From: Hylemonella sp.
GTDB lineage: Bacteria > Pseudomonadota > Gammaproteobacteria > Burkholderiales > Burkholderiaceae_C
DNA: 64,000 nucleotides
Assembly: GCF_027532185.1 (NCBI RefSeq)
Contig: NZ_JAPZSV010000009.1
Coordinates: 124,001-188,000 of the forward strand
Direction of reading: 5' to 3'
The position numbers were made by a program, and so were the translations under genes. This document shows, one piece after another, positions 8,277 to 16,468 of this stretch. The notes beneath the pieces are model-generated. The model was not told the DNA's origin, did not search any database, and saw nothing but the letters and a program-made list of their open reading frames with translations. How positions within the stretch are numbered: the stretch's first letter is position 1; each line of letters opens with the position of its first letter.

Positions 8277-9020
8277 TCAGGGCAGCTCGGCGCGCCAGAG
8301 CCGGCCGGCAATGACTTCGGCCCGCTCGGCCAGATAGGGCGAGTGGGGCAGTTTTTCGTAGACGCGCGGGCGCGGCAGCATCACGGCGAGGCGCGCAGCC
8401 TCGCCGGCGCTCAGGCGTGCGGCGGGCTTGCGGTAGTAGTGCTGGGCGGCAGCCTCGGCCCCGAACACACCCTCACCCCACTCGACGTGGTTGAGGTAGA
8501 GCTCAAGGATGCGCTGCTTGCTCAGGGTCTTTTCCAGCACATAGGCCAGCATCAGCTCCTGGCCCTTGCGCAGCAGGGTGCGTTCGCCCGAGAGCAGCAG
8601 GTTCTTGGCCAGCTGCTGGGTGATGGTGGAGCCGCCAACGATCTTGGGCGGCTTGACCGGTCGCGCGCCGTTGGCGGCCAGCTTGGCTGTGCGGGCCTCG
8701 GCCTCGGCGTTCTTCTGCCAAGCCTTTTCCATCGCGTCCCAGTCCACGCCCTCGTGCCAGGCGAAGCTGTCGTCCTCGGACGCGATGACGGCACGCTTGA
8801 GATGGTCGGAGATCTGCGCGTAGTCCACCCACTGCTGGCGCCAGCGCAGCTGGCCCTTGTCCTGCAGAATGCGCCAGGCCTCGGAGCGCTCGAAGCTGGT
8901 GGATTGCGGGTTCACGTGCGCCATCAGCACGATGCGCGCCACGAAGAAGAGCTGCAAGGCCAGCAGCGCAACCAGCAGCAGGGCGATCCAGCGCAGCAGG
9001 GCCTTGGCGAAGGTCTTCAT
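8277..9020 (-). CDS. mtgA: Monofunctional peptidoglycan glycosyltransferase
   Basis: 247 residues, matching the family length. MtgA polymerises lipid II into glycan strands at the periplasmic face. One N-terminal TM helix (about 6-28: ALLRWIALLLVALLALQLFFVARIV) anchors the GT51 domain. Hallmarks: AVIASEDDSFAWHEGVDWDAM with the catalytic Glu, GGSTITQQLAKNLLL, and RKGQELMLAYVLE. The gene follows the tonB-like gene by 13 bases and precedes plsC by 16, so it lies in the same minus-strand unit. In related genomes I recall an aroE gene between the tonB-like gene and mtgA; none is present here, though that recollection is unverified. Confidence 0.95.
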   Translation of the reverse strand: MKTFAKALLRWIALLLVALLALQLFFVARIVLMAHVNPQSTSFERSEAWRILQDKGQLRWRQQWVDYAQISDHLKRAVIASEDDSFAWHEGVDWDAMEKAWQKNAEAEARTAKLAANGARPVKPPKIVGGSTITQQLAKNLLLSGERTLLRKGQELMLAYVLEKTLSKQRILELYLNHVEWGEGVFGAEAAAQHYYRKPAARLSAGEAARLAVMLPRPRVYEKLPHSPYLAERAEVIAGRLWRAELP

Positions 9021-9033
9021 CGCGGGCTCGGGC

Positions 9034-9891
9034 TCAGGGGGCGCTGACGCGCGTCTCCAGGGTCTCGTTGCGCGAGAAGCGGAAGCGCGAGACGACGACG
9101 ATCTGGTCGGCTTCCTTGCGCATGTCGGTCGTGAAGCGGCCGAAGGGCGCGGCGGCGCGGGCGATGGCCTCGGCGCGCCGGTCCAGCGTGCGGTTGCCCG
9201 AGCTCTCGGCGATTTCCGTGGCCACCACCTGGCCTAGCCGGTCGACAGTGACCACCATGGTCAGCTCACCGTAGAGCTTCTTGCCGCCTGAGCTGGGGAA
9301 GTTCTCCGTGCCCTTGCTCTCGATGGCGCGGCGCAGGCGGTCGTAATAGATGGCATAGGCCTCCTCGCGCGTGGACGGGCCGATGTAGCGCTTGCGTGGT
9401 TTGGCGCTGTCCTGCTGGATGCGGCGCTCAATCTCGGCCAGCTGCTTGAGCAGCAGGCGGCGGCGCTCCTCCTGCGCAGCCTGATCGGGGCTGAGCTTGG
9501 CCTGCTTGGGATCGGGCACCGGCAGGCTGGCGAGTTGTTCGCGGACCTGGGCCAGCAGCATGGTCTGCTGCTTCTGCAGACGGCGGATGCGCTGCTGGGT
9601 TTCTTCCTCCACCGTATCGCCGCTGTCCGACAGCCGGGTGGAGGGCAGGGGGCTGGTGGCCCGGCCGCGTTCGGCTTCGCCGCCACCGGCCAGGCTGCTT
9701 TGGGCGATGGCCTGGGCCTTGTCGGGTGCCGCATTGCTGCGGGCGTTGACCAGGATGACTTCGAGTGGCGTGTCGCGGAAGGCCCGTTCGATGGCCTCGG
9801 GGTCGACGAAGCGCACCGTCAGCAGCACGGCGTGCACGGCCACGGAGATGCCGAGGGCGTATTCGAGCGTGCTGAACTTGCGCAGTTTCAC
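9034..9891 (-). CDS. TonB-family energy-transducer-like protein
   Basis: 285 residues. There is a cytoplasmic N-terminus, one TM helix (about 10-30, ALGISVAVHAVLLTVRF), a long charged linker with coiled-coil character (EEETQQRIRRLQKQQ... and QAAQEERRRLLLKQLAEIERRIQQD), and a C-terminal TonB-like domain (KKLYGELTMVVTVDRLGQVVATEIAESSGNRTLDRRAEAIARAAAPFG). True TonB proteins use Pro-Glu/Pro-Lys linkers; this one uses a helical linker, so it may be a TolA-like or specialised transducer. No exbBD is adjacent. Its start overlaps the stop of the ribonuclease gene by 4 bases (ATGA), implying coupling. Confidence 0.85.
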   Translation of the reverse strand: MKLRKFSTLEYALGISVAVHAVLLTVRFVDPEAIERAFRDTPLEVILVNARSNAAPDKAQAIAQSSLAGGGEAERGRATSPLPSTRLSDSGDTVEEETQQRIRRLQKQQTMLLAQVREQLASLPVPDPKQAKLSPDQAAQEERRRLLLKQLAEIERRIQQDSAKPRKRYIGPSTREEAYAIYYDRLRRAIESKGTENFPSSGGKKLYGELTMVVTVDRLGQVVATEIAESSGNRTLDRRAEAIARAAAPFGRFTTDMRKEADQIVVVSRFRFSRNETLETRVSAP

Positions 9892-11957
9892 GGAGACGGA
9901 TTATCCCCTGCCGCTTCGGTGGCGGGGGCTTCGGATTCGTTGACATCGACGGCAATGGCGATAGGGCCAGCCGCCAGGTGTTCGGATTCGTCGTCGCCGG
10001 TGTCCTCCTCCATCGGGGCCGCCTGGGCGTCCAGGCGTTCGATCACCGTGCCCGCCACATCCAGCGCCACCTCGTCTATGGCGCCCAGCTTCACGCGCAC
10101 GCGCGCGCCGCGCGGCAGGCCTTGGGCGCCGAGCACGGGCAGCACCAGCGGCAAGGTGTCGGCACGCGCCAGGTTGTCCTTGAAGACCGTGGCCTCCAGC
10201 TCGGTGATGCCTTGCTGCTCGATGTACTTGAGGGTCCAGTAACGCTCGATCGTGGCCTGGTAGCCGTTGTAGGCGCTGTAGGCTGCGTCGAAGCCCGAGA
10301 TGATGGCGAAGAGCTCGGCATCCTTGGGCTTGAAGGGCGCGGCAAGTGCGGCCGTGCGGCCATGGCGGGCGCAGGCGATGATCTGCCACTGGTTCACGAG
10401 GTCGGTGTAGCGGCGCAGCGGCGAGGTGCTCCAGGCGTAGCTTTTCACGCCGATGCCCGCGTGCGGCAAGGCCTTGGTGCCCATGCGCACCTTGACGCCG
10501 GGCGCCAGGCTGGCCTGGCTGCGGTAGATGGCGGGCACGCCGAGTTCGGCCAGCCACGATCCCCAGCTGCTGTTGGCCAGGATCATGGCCTCGGCCACGA
10601 TCAGGTCCAGCGGTGCGCCGCGGCTGCGTGTGCCGATCACGACCTGCTCGTTGCCTTGCGGTTCGCCCTCATGGCCCACGAGCTTGAAGGTGTAGTCAGG
10701 CCGGTTGAAGGTCTCGGGCTTGCCGCGCACCACTTCGCGCTGGGCCTTGAGGTGCCGGGCCAGGCGATAGAGGAAAGCCAGCTCGGTACGCAGCGCGGGC
10801 GTGAGGGGCGCCGGGTCGGGTGTGGCGTGGGCGTAGGCACTGTCCTCCAGCCAGGCGGGCGTGACCACCTGGTCGATCTGGTCGTGCCGCAGATTGTGTG
10901 CCATCGGCACGCGCTCGAGTTTGGTCTCATGGCCCAGCAGTTCCAGCGTGTCTTCCTTGAAAGCCACGTAGAGCGAGACGGCCGGGCAGGCACGTCCCTC
11001 CTGCAGGGTGTAGCGCTGCACCACTTCGTCGGGCAGCATGGTGAGTTTGTAGCCCGGCATGTAGACCGTGGAGAGGCGGTTGCGGCTCACGTGGTCGATC
11101 GGGTCGCCGCGCTGCACGGCCAGGCCGGGCGCCGCGATGTGGATGCCCACGGTGACCGTGCCGGTGCCCAGGCCCTGCACCGAGAGCGCGTCGTCGATTT
11201 CTGTGGTGGCCGAGTCGTCGATGGAATAGGCCTGCACGGCGGCTGTGGGCAGATCGTCCTTGATGTCCGGCGCCAAGAGCTTGGGAAAGCCATAGCCCTT
11301 GGGAAAGTTCTCGAACAGGAAGCGGCGCCAGTGGAACTGGTAGGGCGAGTCGATGGCGCCGGCCTTCTGCAGCAGGTCCAGCGGAGCCAGATGGGTGGCG
11401 CGTGCCGCCTCGACCACGGCCTTGTACTCGGGCGCGTTCTTGTCGGGCTTGAACAGGATCCTGTAGAGCTGCTCGCGGATGGGCGGCGGGCAGCTGCCTT
11501 GGCCCAGCGCCTGCGCCCACTCGGCAATCTGGAGCTGCAACAGTCGCTTTTTCTCGATGGCCGCGAGGGCCTGCTGGATGATCTCGGCCGGCGCTTTCTT
11601 GTAACGTCCCTTGCCGGCGCGGCGGAAGTAGTGCGGTGCCTCGTGCAGGCGCAGCAGGGCCGCGGTCTGCTGGGTCAGGCTGGGCGGGTCTTCGAAGTAC
11701 ACCGCGGCCAGATCGACGAAGCTGAAGTCCTCCTCGGGCGCGAATTCCCAGGCCAGGTCCAGCTCGATGCTGCCGCTCAGCGTCTGGGCCGCGGCCAGCA
11801 GCTCAGCCGGCGCCGGCTTCTCGAACTTGAGCAACAGGTTGGCGGACTTGACCTTGACGCGCTTGCCGGTCTCCAGCTCGACCTGGAGCGAGGCCTCGGC
11901 TTCGGAGAGGATGCGCCCGGCGAGGAATTTGCCGGCTTCGTCGAACAATGCATGCAT
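9888..11957 (-). CDS. RNase II/R-family exoribonuclease (RNB domain)
   Basis: 689 residues. RNB-domain enzymes degrade RNA 3' to 5' processively. The RNB core begins with QAYSIDDSATTEIDDALSV, carrying the clustered Asp residues that bind catalytic magnesium, followed by HIAAPGLAV. Later come RSQASLAPGVKV and YAWSTSPLRRYTDLVNQWQI, the conserved SPLRRYxDLxxH/W block. The N-terminal part (VQVELETGKRVKVKSANLLLKFEKP) looks like an OB-type RNA-binding region. It is slightly longer than E. coli RNase II (644) and lacks the basic C-terminus of RNase R, so I leave the symbol blank. It heads the run of minus-strand genes ending with ruvC. Confidence 0.9.
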   Translation of the reverse strand: MHALFDEAGKFLAGRILSEAEASLQVELETGKRVKVKSANLLLKFEKPAPAELLAAAQTLSGSIELDLAWEFAPEEDFSFVDLAAVYFEDPPSLTQQTAALLRLHEAPHYFRRAGKGRYKKAPAEIIQQALAAIEKKRLLQLQIAEWAQALGQGSCPPPIREQLYRILFKPDKNAPEYKAVVEAARATHLAPLDLLQKAGAIDSPYQFHWRRFLFENFPKGYGFPKLLAPDIKDDLPTAAVQAYSIDDSATTEIDDALSVQGLGTGTVTVGIHIAAPGLAVQRGDPIDHVSRNRLSTVYMPGYKLTMLPDEVVQRYTLQEGRACPAVSLYVAFKEDTLELLGHETKLERVPMAHNLRHDQIDQVVTPAWLEDSAYAHATPDPAPLTPALRTELAFLYRLARHLKAQREVVRGKPETFNRPDYTFKLVGHEGEPQGNEQVVIGTRSRGAPLDLIVAEAMILANSSWGSWLAELGVPAIYRSQASLAPGVKVRMGTKALPHAGIGVKSYAWSTSPLRRYTDLVNQWQIIACARHGRTAALAAPFKPKDAELFAIISGFDAAYSAYNGYQATIERYWTLKYIEQQGITELEATVFKDNLARADTLPLVLPVLGAQGLPRGARVRVKLGAIDEVALDVAGTVIERLDAQAAPMEEDTGDDESEHLAAGPIAIAVDVNESEAPATEAAGDNPSP

Positions 11958-11964
11958 GGACCGA

Positions 11965-11970
11965 ATTGTC
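11965..11970 (-). promoter_or_regulatory. -10-like hexamer GACAAT before the RNB exoribonuclease gene
   Basis: Read on the minus strand, GACAAT ends 7 bases before the ATG at 11957. This predicts a transcript starting at or within a base or two of the start codon, and it would drive the whole rnb-to-ruvC run. No clear -35 is seen. Confidence 0.4.
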
Positions 11971-11980
11971 CCATGCCCCC

Positions 11981-12568
11981 TCAGGGTGCCAGGTCCAGAA
12001 AGCCCAGCACCTCATCCAGGTAAAGCGCGAACTCGGTGATCGCGTGGTCGCTGCCCGCGAGCACGCGGCCGTGCGTGCCGGGGTAGTGGGCGCTCATTTC
12101 CCGCCAGTCCAGTACCTCGTCACCCTGGGCGATCAGCGCGTAATAGCGTTCGGGGCGCGTGATGGCAGGTACCGCCAGGGCGCGCAATTCGTCGACATAG
12201 GTCGCCTTGAACTCGAAGGTCTGCTGCGGCTCGTGCCAGCTCGGGTGCGTGCCGACCTGGCCCGCAAGATCGCGTGCCGCGTGCACGGCGGGGTTGAGCA
12301 GCACGGCACGGCAGCCGGTCTGCTCGGCGATCCAGGTCGCGTAGTAGCCGCCCAGCGAGGAGCCCATGACGGCCATGCGTTCGCGCGGCCAGCCGGCGAT
12401 GCCCTGCATCACCTCGGCCATGGCCTGTCGGGGCGAGGGGGCCAACTGCGGGCACCAGAGGGTGACGCGGGGATGCTGTTGCGCGACACGCTGCTGGACC
12501 ATTCGCGCCTTGGTCGATTGCGGGGAGGAGCGGAAGCCGTGGAGGTAGAGCAGGTGGGTGGTCTTCAT
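11981..12568 (-). CDS. YqiA/UPF0227-type alpha/beta-hydrolase (esterase)
   Basis: 195 residues, typical for this small esterase family. It opens with HLLYLHGFRSSPQSTKARM (oxyanion-hole HGF). The nucleophile elbow is GSSLGGYYA, followed by AVLLNPAVHAARDL, an acidic site in ALIAQGDEVLDW, and a catalytic His in GSDHAITEF. E. coli YqiA hydrolyses short-chain acyl esters; its physiological substrate is unknown. It is transcribed in the same direction as the rnb-like gene 23 bases downstream, and diverges from the response regulator gene at 12705. Confidence 0.88.
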   Translation of the reverse strand: MKTTHLLYLHGFRSSPQSTKARMVQQRVAQQHPRVTLWCPQLAPSPRQAMAEVMQGIAGWPRERMAVMGSSLGGYYATWIAEQTGCRAVLLNPAVHAARDLAGQVGTHPSWHEPQQTFEFKATYVDELRALAVPAITRPERYYALIAQGDEVLDWREMSAHYPGTHGRVLAGSDHAITEFALYLDEVLGFLDLAP

Positions 12569-12612
12569 GGTCGGGATTGGTCTGGTGCCGAGGCAGCGTA
12601 ATGGTAGAGGCG

Positions 12613-12632
12613 CCTCCCATGTTCATGGGAGG
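12613..12632. promoter_or_regulatory. Perfect 9-bp inverted repeat between yqiA-like gene and response regulator
   Basis: CCTCCCATG and CATGGGAGG are separated only by TT. The 2-base gap is too tight for a good RNA hairpin but suits a dimeric DNA-binding protein. It lies 73 bases before the response regulator start and 45 bases before the divergent esterase gene. The downstream LuxR-type regulator is a natural candidate binder, but this is inference. Confidence 0.5.
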
Positions 12633-12704
12633 TCCTGGCGTGGGCAGGGCCGGTCGCTGCGGCTATGCTCTGTGGGTCTCAGACATGAAGCAGGCGGCAG
12701 GACA

Positions 12705-13400
12705 ATGCAGGTGTGGCGGGTATTGGTGGTTGAAGATGACCCGGCGATGCGGGAATTTTTTGTGGCCAGCGTGTCGCGCTGCGCCGGTCTGCAGCTGGTC
12801 GGCGCCGTGGGCTCGGTGTCCGAGGCGCGGGCCTGGCTCGACGACGACGACCACATGGTCGACGTGCTGCTGACCGATCTGGGCCTGCCCGACGGCAGCG
12901 GGCTAGAGGTGATCCGCCACGCCACACGTCTGCACCCGCGCTGCGAGCCGCTGGTGATTTCCCTGTTCGGCGACGAGGACAATGTGCTGGCCAGCATCGA
13001 GGCCGGTGCCCTGGGCTACATCCACAAGGATTCGGCGCCTGACGACATCGCCCAGACCATCCTCGAGATGAAGGACGGGGCCTCGCCCATCTCGCCCATG
13101 ATCGCCCGCAAGGTGCTGGCCAAGTACACCAGCAGCCGCCGTGTGGCCGAACCTGCGCCGGAGCGCCCGGCTCCAGCCCGGCCCGCGGCCGATGGCCCGC
13201 TGCTGTCGCCGCGCGAGCAGGAGGTGCTGACCCTGATCGCGCGCGGCTTCTCCTACGCGGAGATCGCGCGCCTGCAGTCGGTCAGCGTGCACACGGTGCA
13301 GACCCATATCAAGAACCTGTATTCCAAGCTGTCGGTGCATTCCAAGAACGAAGCCGTTTTCGAGGCTTCGCGCCTGGGGCTGCTGCAGTCCAGGGTCTGA
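12705..13400 (+). CDS. NarL/LuxR-family response regulator
   Basis: 231 residues starting MQVWRVLVVEDDPAMREFF at ATG 12705, preceded by a purine-rich GGCAGGA sequence. Residues 5-120 form the receiver domain: Asp pair 11-12, phospho-acceptor Asp58 in LLTDLGLPDG, and Lys in YIHKDSAPDD. A Pro/Ala-rich linker (VAEPAPERPAPARPAADG) leads to the LuxR-type HTH (LLSPREQEVLTLIARGFSYAEIARLQSVSVHTVQTHIKNLYSKL). It should bind DNA when phosphorylated by the sensor kinase encoded 2 bases downstream. Target genes are unknown; the inverted repeat upstream may be an autoregulatory site. Confidence 0.93.
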   Translation: MQVWRVLVVEDDPAMREFFVASVSRCAGLQLVGAVGSVSEARAWLDDDDHMVDVLLTDLGLPDGSGLEVIRHATRLHPRCEPLVISLFGDEDNVLASIEAGALGYIHKDSAPDDIAQTILEMKDGASPISPMIARKVLAKYTSSRRVAEPAPERPAPARPAADGPLLSPREQEVLTLIARGFSYAEIARLQSVSVHTVQTHIKNLYSKLSVHSKNEAVFEASRLGLLQSRV

Positions 13401-13402
13401 CC

Positions 13403-15232
13403 ATGGCGTTCTGGCGCGCACTGGCTCTGTGCTGCTGCCTGTGGAGCCTGCTGGCCCCGGCGCAGGCCGAGCTGCTGGAACTGAGCCAGGCGCATGTGAG
13501 CACGGTGCAGGACGGTGTCGTGCTGGAGCAGGAGACGCGGCTGCCCTACAACTGGGACCGTCAGCACCGCTGGAATTCGGGCAGTGCGGAGTTCGAGATC
13601 CCCTTGCGGCTCGATCAGCCACCTACCGAGCCCTACGCTGTCTATTTCGCCCGCGTGGGCAACCGCGCCGAGATCTGGCTCAACGGCGTGCTGCTGTCGC
13701 GCTTTGGCGACCTGAGCCGTCCCAACCACGAGGACTATGCCAAGGCGCCGCAGTACGTGCTGATTCCGGCCCAGCTGCTGCAGCGCGAGAACCAGTTCCG
13801 CGTGTTCCTGCATGCCGACGGCGGGCGCCGCGGCGGCCTGTCCACCGTGCTGGTCGGCCCCGAGGTCGAGGTGCGCGAGCACTACCATTCGGTCTACCGC
13901 TGGCTGGTCAACGGCTCGATCGCCGTCTCGGTCTTCAGCCTGGTGGTGGGCGTCATCGCCCTGCTGCTCTGGGCCACCCAGGTCGAGCACGTGCCGGGAC
14001 AGCCCCGCCCGCGTCGGGACATGCTCTACCTGAGCGCTGGCATCGCAGAGGTCTGCTGGATGCTGCGCCTGTCCGACACGGCCCTGACCGATCCGCCACT
14101 GGCCTGGCCCTGGTGGGGCGTGCTGCAGACGCTGTCGTATGCGGGCTGGTTCTGCGGCTCGGCGCTGTTCTGTCACTACGTCGCAGGCTGGCATCGCCAT
14201 GCGTCGATGCGATGGGTACGGGCCATGGTCTGGGCGCTGCTGCTGACCTCGGCGCCTGCGGCCTGGCTGGCCCTGAGCCGCAACGATGACAGCTACCTGA
14301 CCGGCTGGTACGGTTTCGCCACCTTCCTGTTCATCGGCTATGCCGCGGTCTATTTCTGGGGCTCGGTGCGCAAGCCCACCACCGAGCACGTGCTCGTGGC
14401 AACGGCCGGCGTCTTCAATGTGCTGGTGGGTTTCCGTGACTGGGTCGTGATCCGCGCCAGCAACAACTTCGCCGAGATCTCCTGGATGCGCTATTCCTCG
14501 GTGCTCTTCGGCCTGGCGCTGGGCTACATCGTGATCATGCGTTTCCGCGAGGCCAGCGCCCAGGCGCGCGACCTGATGGACAACATGGCGGCCAAGGTCC
14601 AGGAGAAGGAGCAGGCCCTGGCGGCCAGCTACCGGCAGCTGGAACAGCTGGCGCGCGAGCAGGAACGCACGGCCGAGCGCACCCGCATCCTGCGCGACAT
14701 GCACGACGGCGTGGGCTCGCACATCAGCGCAGCCATCCGCCAGCTGCAGTCGGGCAAGGCCAGCGAGGAGGATCTGCTGCAGACCCTGCGCGACTCGCTG
14801 GACCAGCTCAAGCTCTCGATCGACGCCATGAACCTGCCGCCGGGCGACGTCACCACCCTGCTGGCCAATCTGCGCTACCGGCTTGAGCCGCGTTTCAAGG
14901 CCTCGGACATCGAGCTGGCCTGGGACGTGGACCTGCTGCCGCCCCTGACCGGTCTGGACAGCAAGGCCATGCGCCAGCTGCAGTTCATGGTCTTCGAGGC
15001 CCTGTCCAACGTGCTGCAGCACGCCCAGGCCAGCCAGCTGCGCATCGAGCTGCGGGCCTGCCCCGAGGGCGGGGCCCAGCTGCGCGTGGTCGACAACGGC
15101 CGCGGCTTCGATCCCGAGCGGGTACAGCGCAAGGGCCTGGCCTCGCTGCGCGAACGCGCGGCGGCCATCGGGGTGGGGCTGGACGTGAGCAGCGCGCCCG
15201 GGCATACCGTGGTGGAAATTCGCCTGAGCTGA
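13403..15232 (+). CDS. Sensor histidine kinase with periplasmic jelly-roll sensor and 7TM-like region
   Basis: 609 residues starting 2 bases after the response regulator stop. Order: signal peptide 1-23 (ending APAQA); an extracytoplasmic beta-sandwich about 25-165 resembling the 7TMR-DISM sugar-binding-like module (YAVYFARVGNRAEIWLNGVLL); about seven TM helices from 170 to 390; a coiled coil (EKEQALAASYRQLEQLAREQ); HisKA_3 with phospho-acceptor His434 in LRDMHDGVGSH; and a HATPase_c domain (ALSNVLQHAQASQLRI, VDNGRGFD, GLASLRERAAAIG). It is the cognate partner of the NarL-type regulator. The signal sensed is not known; the fold suggests a periplasmic small molecule or carbohydrate. Confidence 0.92.
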   Translation: MAFWRALALCCCLWSLLAPAQAELLELSQAHVSTVQDGVVLEQETRLPYNWDRQHRWNSGSAEFEIPLRLDQPPTEPYAVYFARVGNRAEIWLNGVLLSRFGDLSRPNHEDYAKAPQYVLIPAQLLQRENQFRVFLHADGGRRGGLSTVLVGPEVEVREHYHSVYRWLVNGSIAVSVFSLVVGVIALLLWATQVEHVPGQPRPRRDMLYLSAGIAEVCWMLRLSDTALTDPPLAWPWWGVLQTLSYAGWFCGSALFCHYVAGWHRHASMRWVRAMVWALLLTSAPAAWLALSRNDDSYLTGWYGFATFLFIGYAAVYFWGSVRKPTTEHVLVATAGVFNVLVGFRDWVVIRASNNFAEISWMRYSSVLFGLALGYIVIMRFREASAQARDLMDNMAAKVQEKEQALAASYRQLEQLAREQERTAERTRILRDMHDGVGSHISAAIRQLQSGKASEEDLLQTLRDSLDQLKLSIDAMNLPPGDVTTLLANLRYRLEPRFKASDIELAWDVDLLPPLTGLDSKAMRQLQFMVFEALSNVLQHAQASQLRIELRACPEGGAQLRVVDNGRGFDPERVQRKGLASLRERAAAIGVGLDVSSAPGHTVVEIRLS

Positions 15233-15256
15233 GTCCGGGCGACCGGGCATTGGCGG

Positions 15257-15262
15257 GATAAT
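15257..15262 (+). promoter_or_regulatory. -10-like hexamer GATAAT before rodA
   Basis: GATAAT ends 6 bases before the rodA ATG at 15269, in the 36-base gap after the kinase gene. It predicts a leaderless or nearly leaderless rodA transcript independent of the two-component operon. No strong -35 is visible. Confidence 0.45.
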
Positions 15263-15268
15263 GCGGCC

Positions 15269-16423
15269 ATGCCGGTGATCTTCGAGCGTCCCACCCTGAT
15301 GCAGCGCGTCCTGCCCTGGTTCCAGGGTTTCGACGGCCCCCTGGCCTTTGCCGTCTTCATCCTCGCCGGCATCGGTCTGCTGACCATGTACTCCTCGGGC
15401 TACGACCACGGTACGCGTTTCATGGACCACAGCCGCAACATGCTGATTGCCGGCTTCATCATGTTCGTCGTGGCCCAGGTACCGCCGCAGCGGCTCATGG
15501 CGCTGGCGGTGCCGCTCTACGTGCTCGGGGTGACGCTGCTGATCGCGGTGGCGGTCTTCGGCATCACCAAGAAGGGCGCCAAGCGTTGGATCAACGTGGG
15601 CGTCGTGATCCAGCCCAGCGAACTGCTCAAGATCGCCATGCCGCTGATGCTGGCCTGGTGGTTCCAGAAGCGGGAGGGCCAGCTGCGCCCGCTGGACTTC
15701 CTCGTCGCCGGCGCCCTGCTGGCCCTGCCCGTGGGCCTGATCATGAAACAGCCTGACCTGGGCACTTCGCTGCTGGTGCTGGCGGCGGGCCTGTCGGTGA
15801 TCTTCTTCGCCGGCCTGAGCTGGAAGCTCATCATCCCGCCCGTGGCGTTGGGGGTGGTCGGCGTGCTGCTGCTTGTGATCTTCGAGCCCGAGCTCTGCGC
15901 CGCCGGGGTGGACTGGCCGCTGCTGCACGATTACCAGCAGCAGCGCGTCTGCACCCTGCTCGATCCCTGGCGCGATCCGCTGGGCAAGGGCTTCCACATC
16001 ATCCAGGGCATGATCGCCATCGGCTCCGGCGGCCTGATCGGCAAGGGTTTCATGCAGGGCACGCAGACGCATCTGGAATTCATCCCCGAACGCACGACCG
16101 ACTTCATCTTCGCCGCCTATTCCGAGGAGTTCGGCCTGCTGGGCAACCTCTTCCTGCTCGGCGCCTTCCTGTTCCTGGTGCTGCGTTGCCTGGCCATTGC
16201 GCTGGAGGCGCCCACCCTGTTTGCGCGCCTGCTGGCCGGGGCCATCACCATGATCTTCTTCACCTATGCCTTCGTGAACATGGGCATGGTCAGCGGTATC
16301 CTGCCGGTGGTGGGTGTGCCCCTGCCCTTCATCAGCTATGGCGGCACCGCCATGGTGACCCTGGGCCTGGCCCTGGGCATGATGATGTCCATCGCCAAGT
16401 CCAAGCGCCTGATCCAGTCCTGA
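15269..16423 (+). CDS. rodA: Rod-shape peptidoglycan polymerase RodA
   Basis: 384 residues of the SEDS family with about ten membrane helices. RodA polymerises lipid II with its PBP2 partner during elongation. SEDS marks: KGAKRWINVG followed by QPSELLKIA, MKQPDLGTSL with the functional Asp, GSGGLIGKGFMQGTQTHLEFIPERTTDFIFA, and GILPVVGVPLPFISYGGTAM near the end. The start MPVIFERPTLMQRVLPW follows a -10-like GATAAT. The usual mreBCD-mrdA neighbours are not in the window; here it stands between a two-component system and tldD. Confidence 0.95.
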   Translation: MPVIFERPTLMQRVLPWFQGFDGPLAFAVFILAGIGLLTMYSSGYDHGTRFMDHSRNMLIAGFIMFVVAQVPPQRLMALAVPLYVLGVTLLIAVAVFGITKKGAKRWINVGVVIQPSELLKIAMPLMLAWWFQKREGQLRPLDFLVAGALLALPVGLIMKQPDLGTSLLVLAAGLSVIFFAGLSWKLIIPPVALGVVGVLLLVIFEPELCAAGVDWPLLHDYQQQRVCTLLDPWRDPLGKGFHIIQGMIAIGSGGLIGKGFMQGTQTHLEFIPERTTDFIFAAYSEEFGLLGNLFLLGAFLFLVLRCLAIALEAPTLFARLLAGAITMIFFTYAFVNMGMVSGILPVVGVPLPFISYGGTAMVTLGLALGMMMSIAKSKRLIQS

Positions 16424-16455
16424 GCCTGCCCGCTGCAGGGACAAGGGGGGCGGCC

Positions 16456-16461
16456 TACAAT
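16456..16461 (+). promoter_or_regulatory. -10-like hexamer TACAAT before tldD
   Basis: TACAAT ends 7 bases before ATG 16469. It overlaps the alternative ATG at 16460, which it would place upstream of the predicted transcription start; this favours the inner start codon for tldD. No clear -35. Confidence 0.45.
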
Positions 16462-16468
16462 GGCCTGC

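Noticed and set aside
13253..16444. 1063-codon frame antisense to the histidine kinase and rodA
   Set aside because: Spans several genes on the other strand, is extremely His/Gln-rich and has no recognisable motif; the plus-strand genes are certain.
16460..16468. Upstream ATG at 16460 as the tldD start
   Set aside because: It overlaps the -10-like TACAAT and gives no added family-like residues; the ATG at 16469 fits both the promoter geometry and the family N-terminus.
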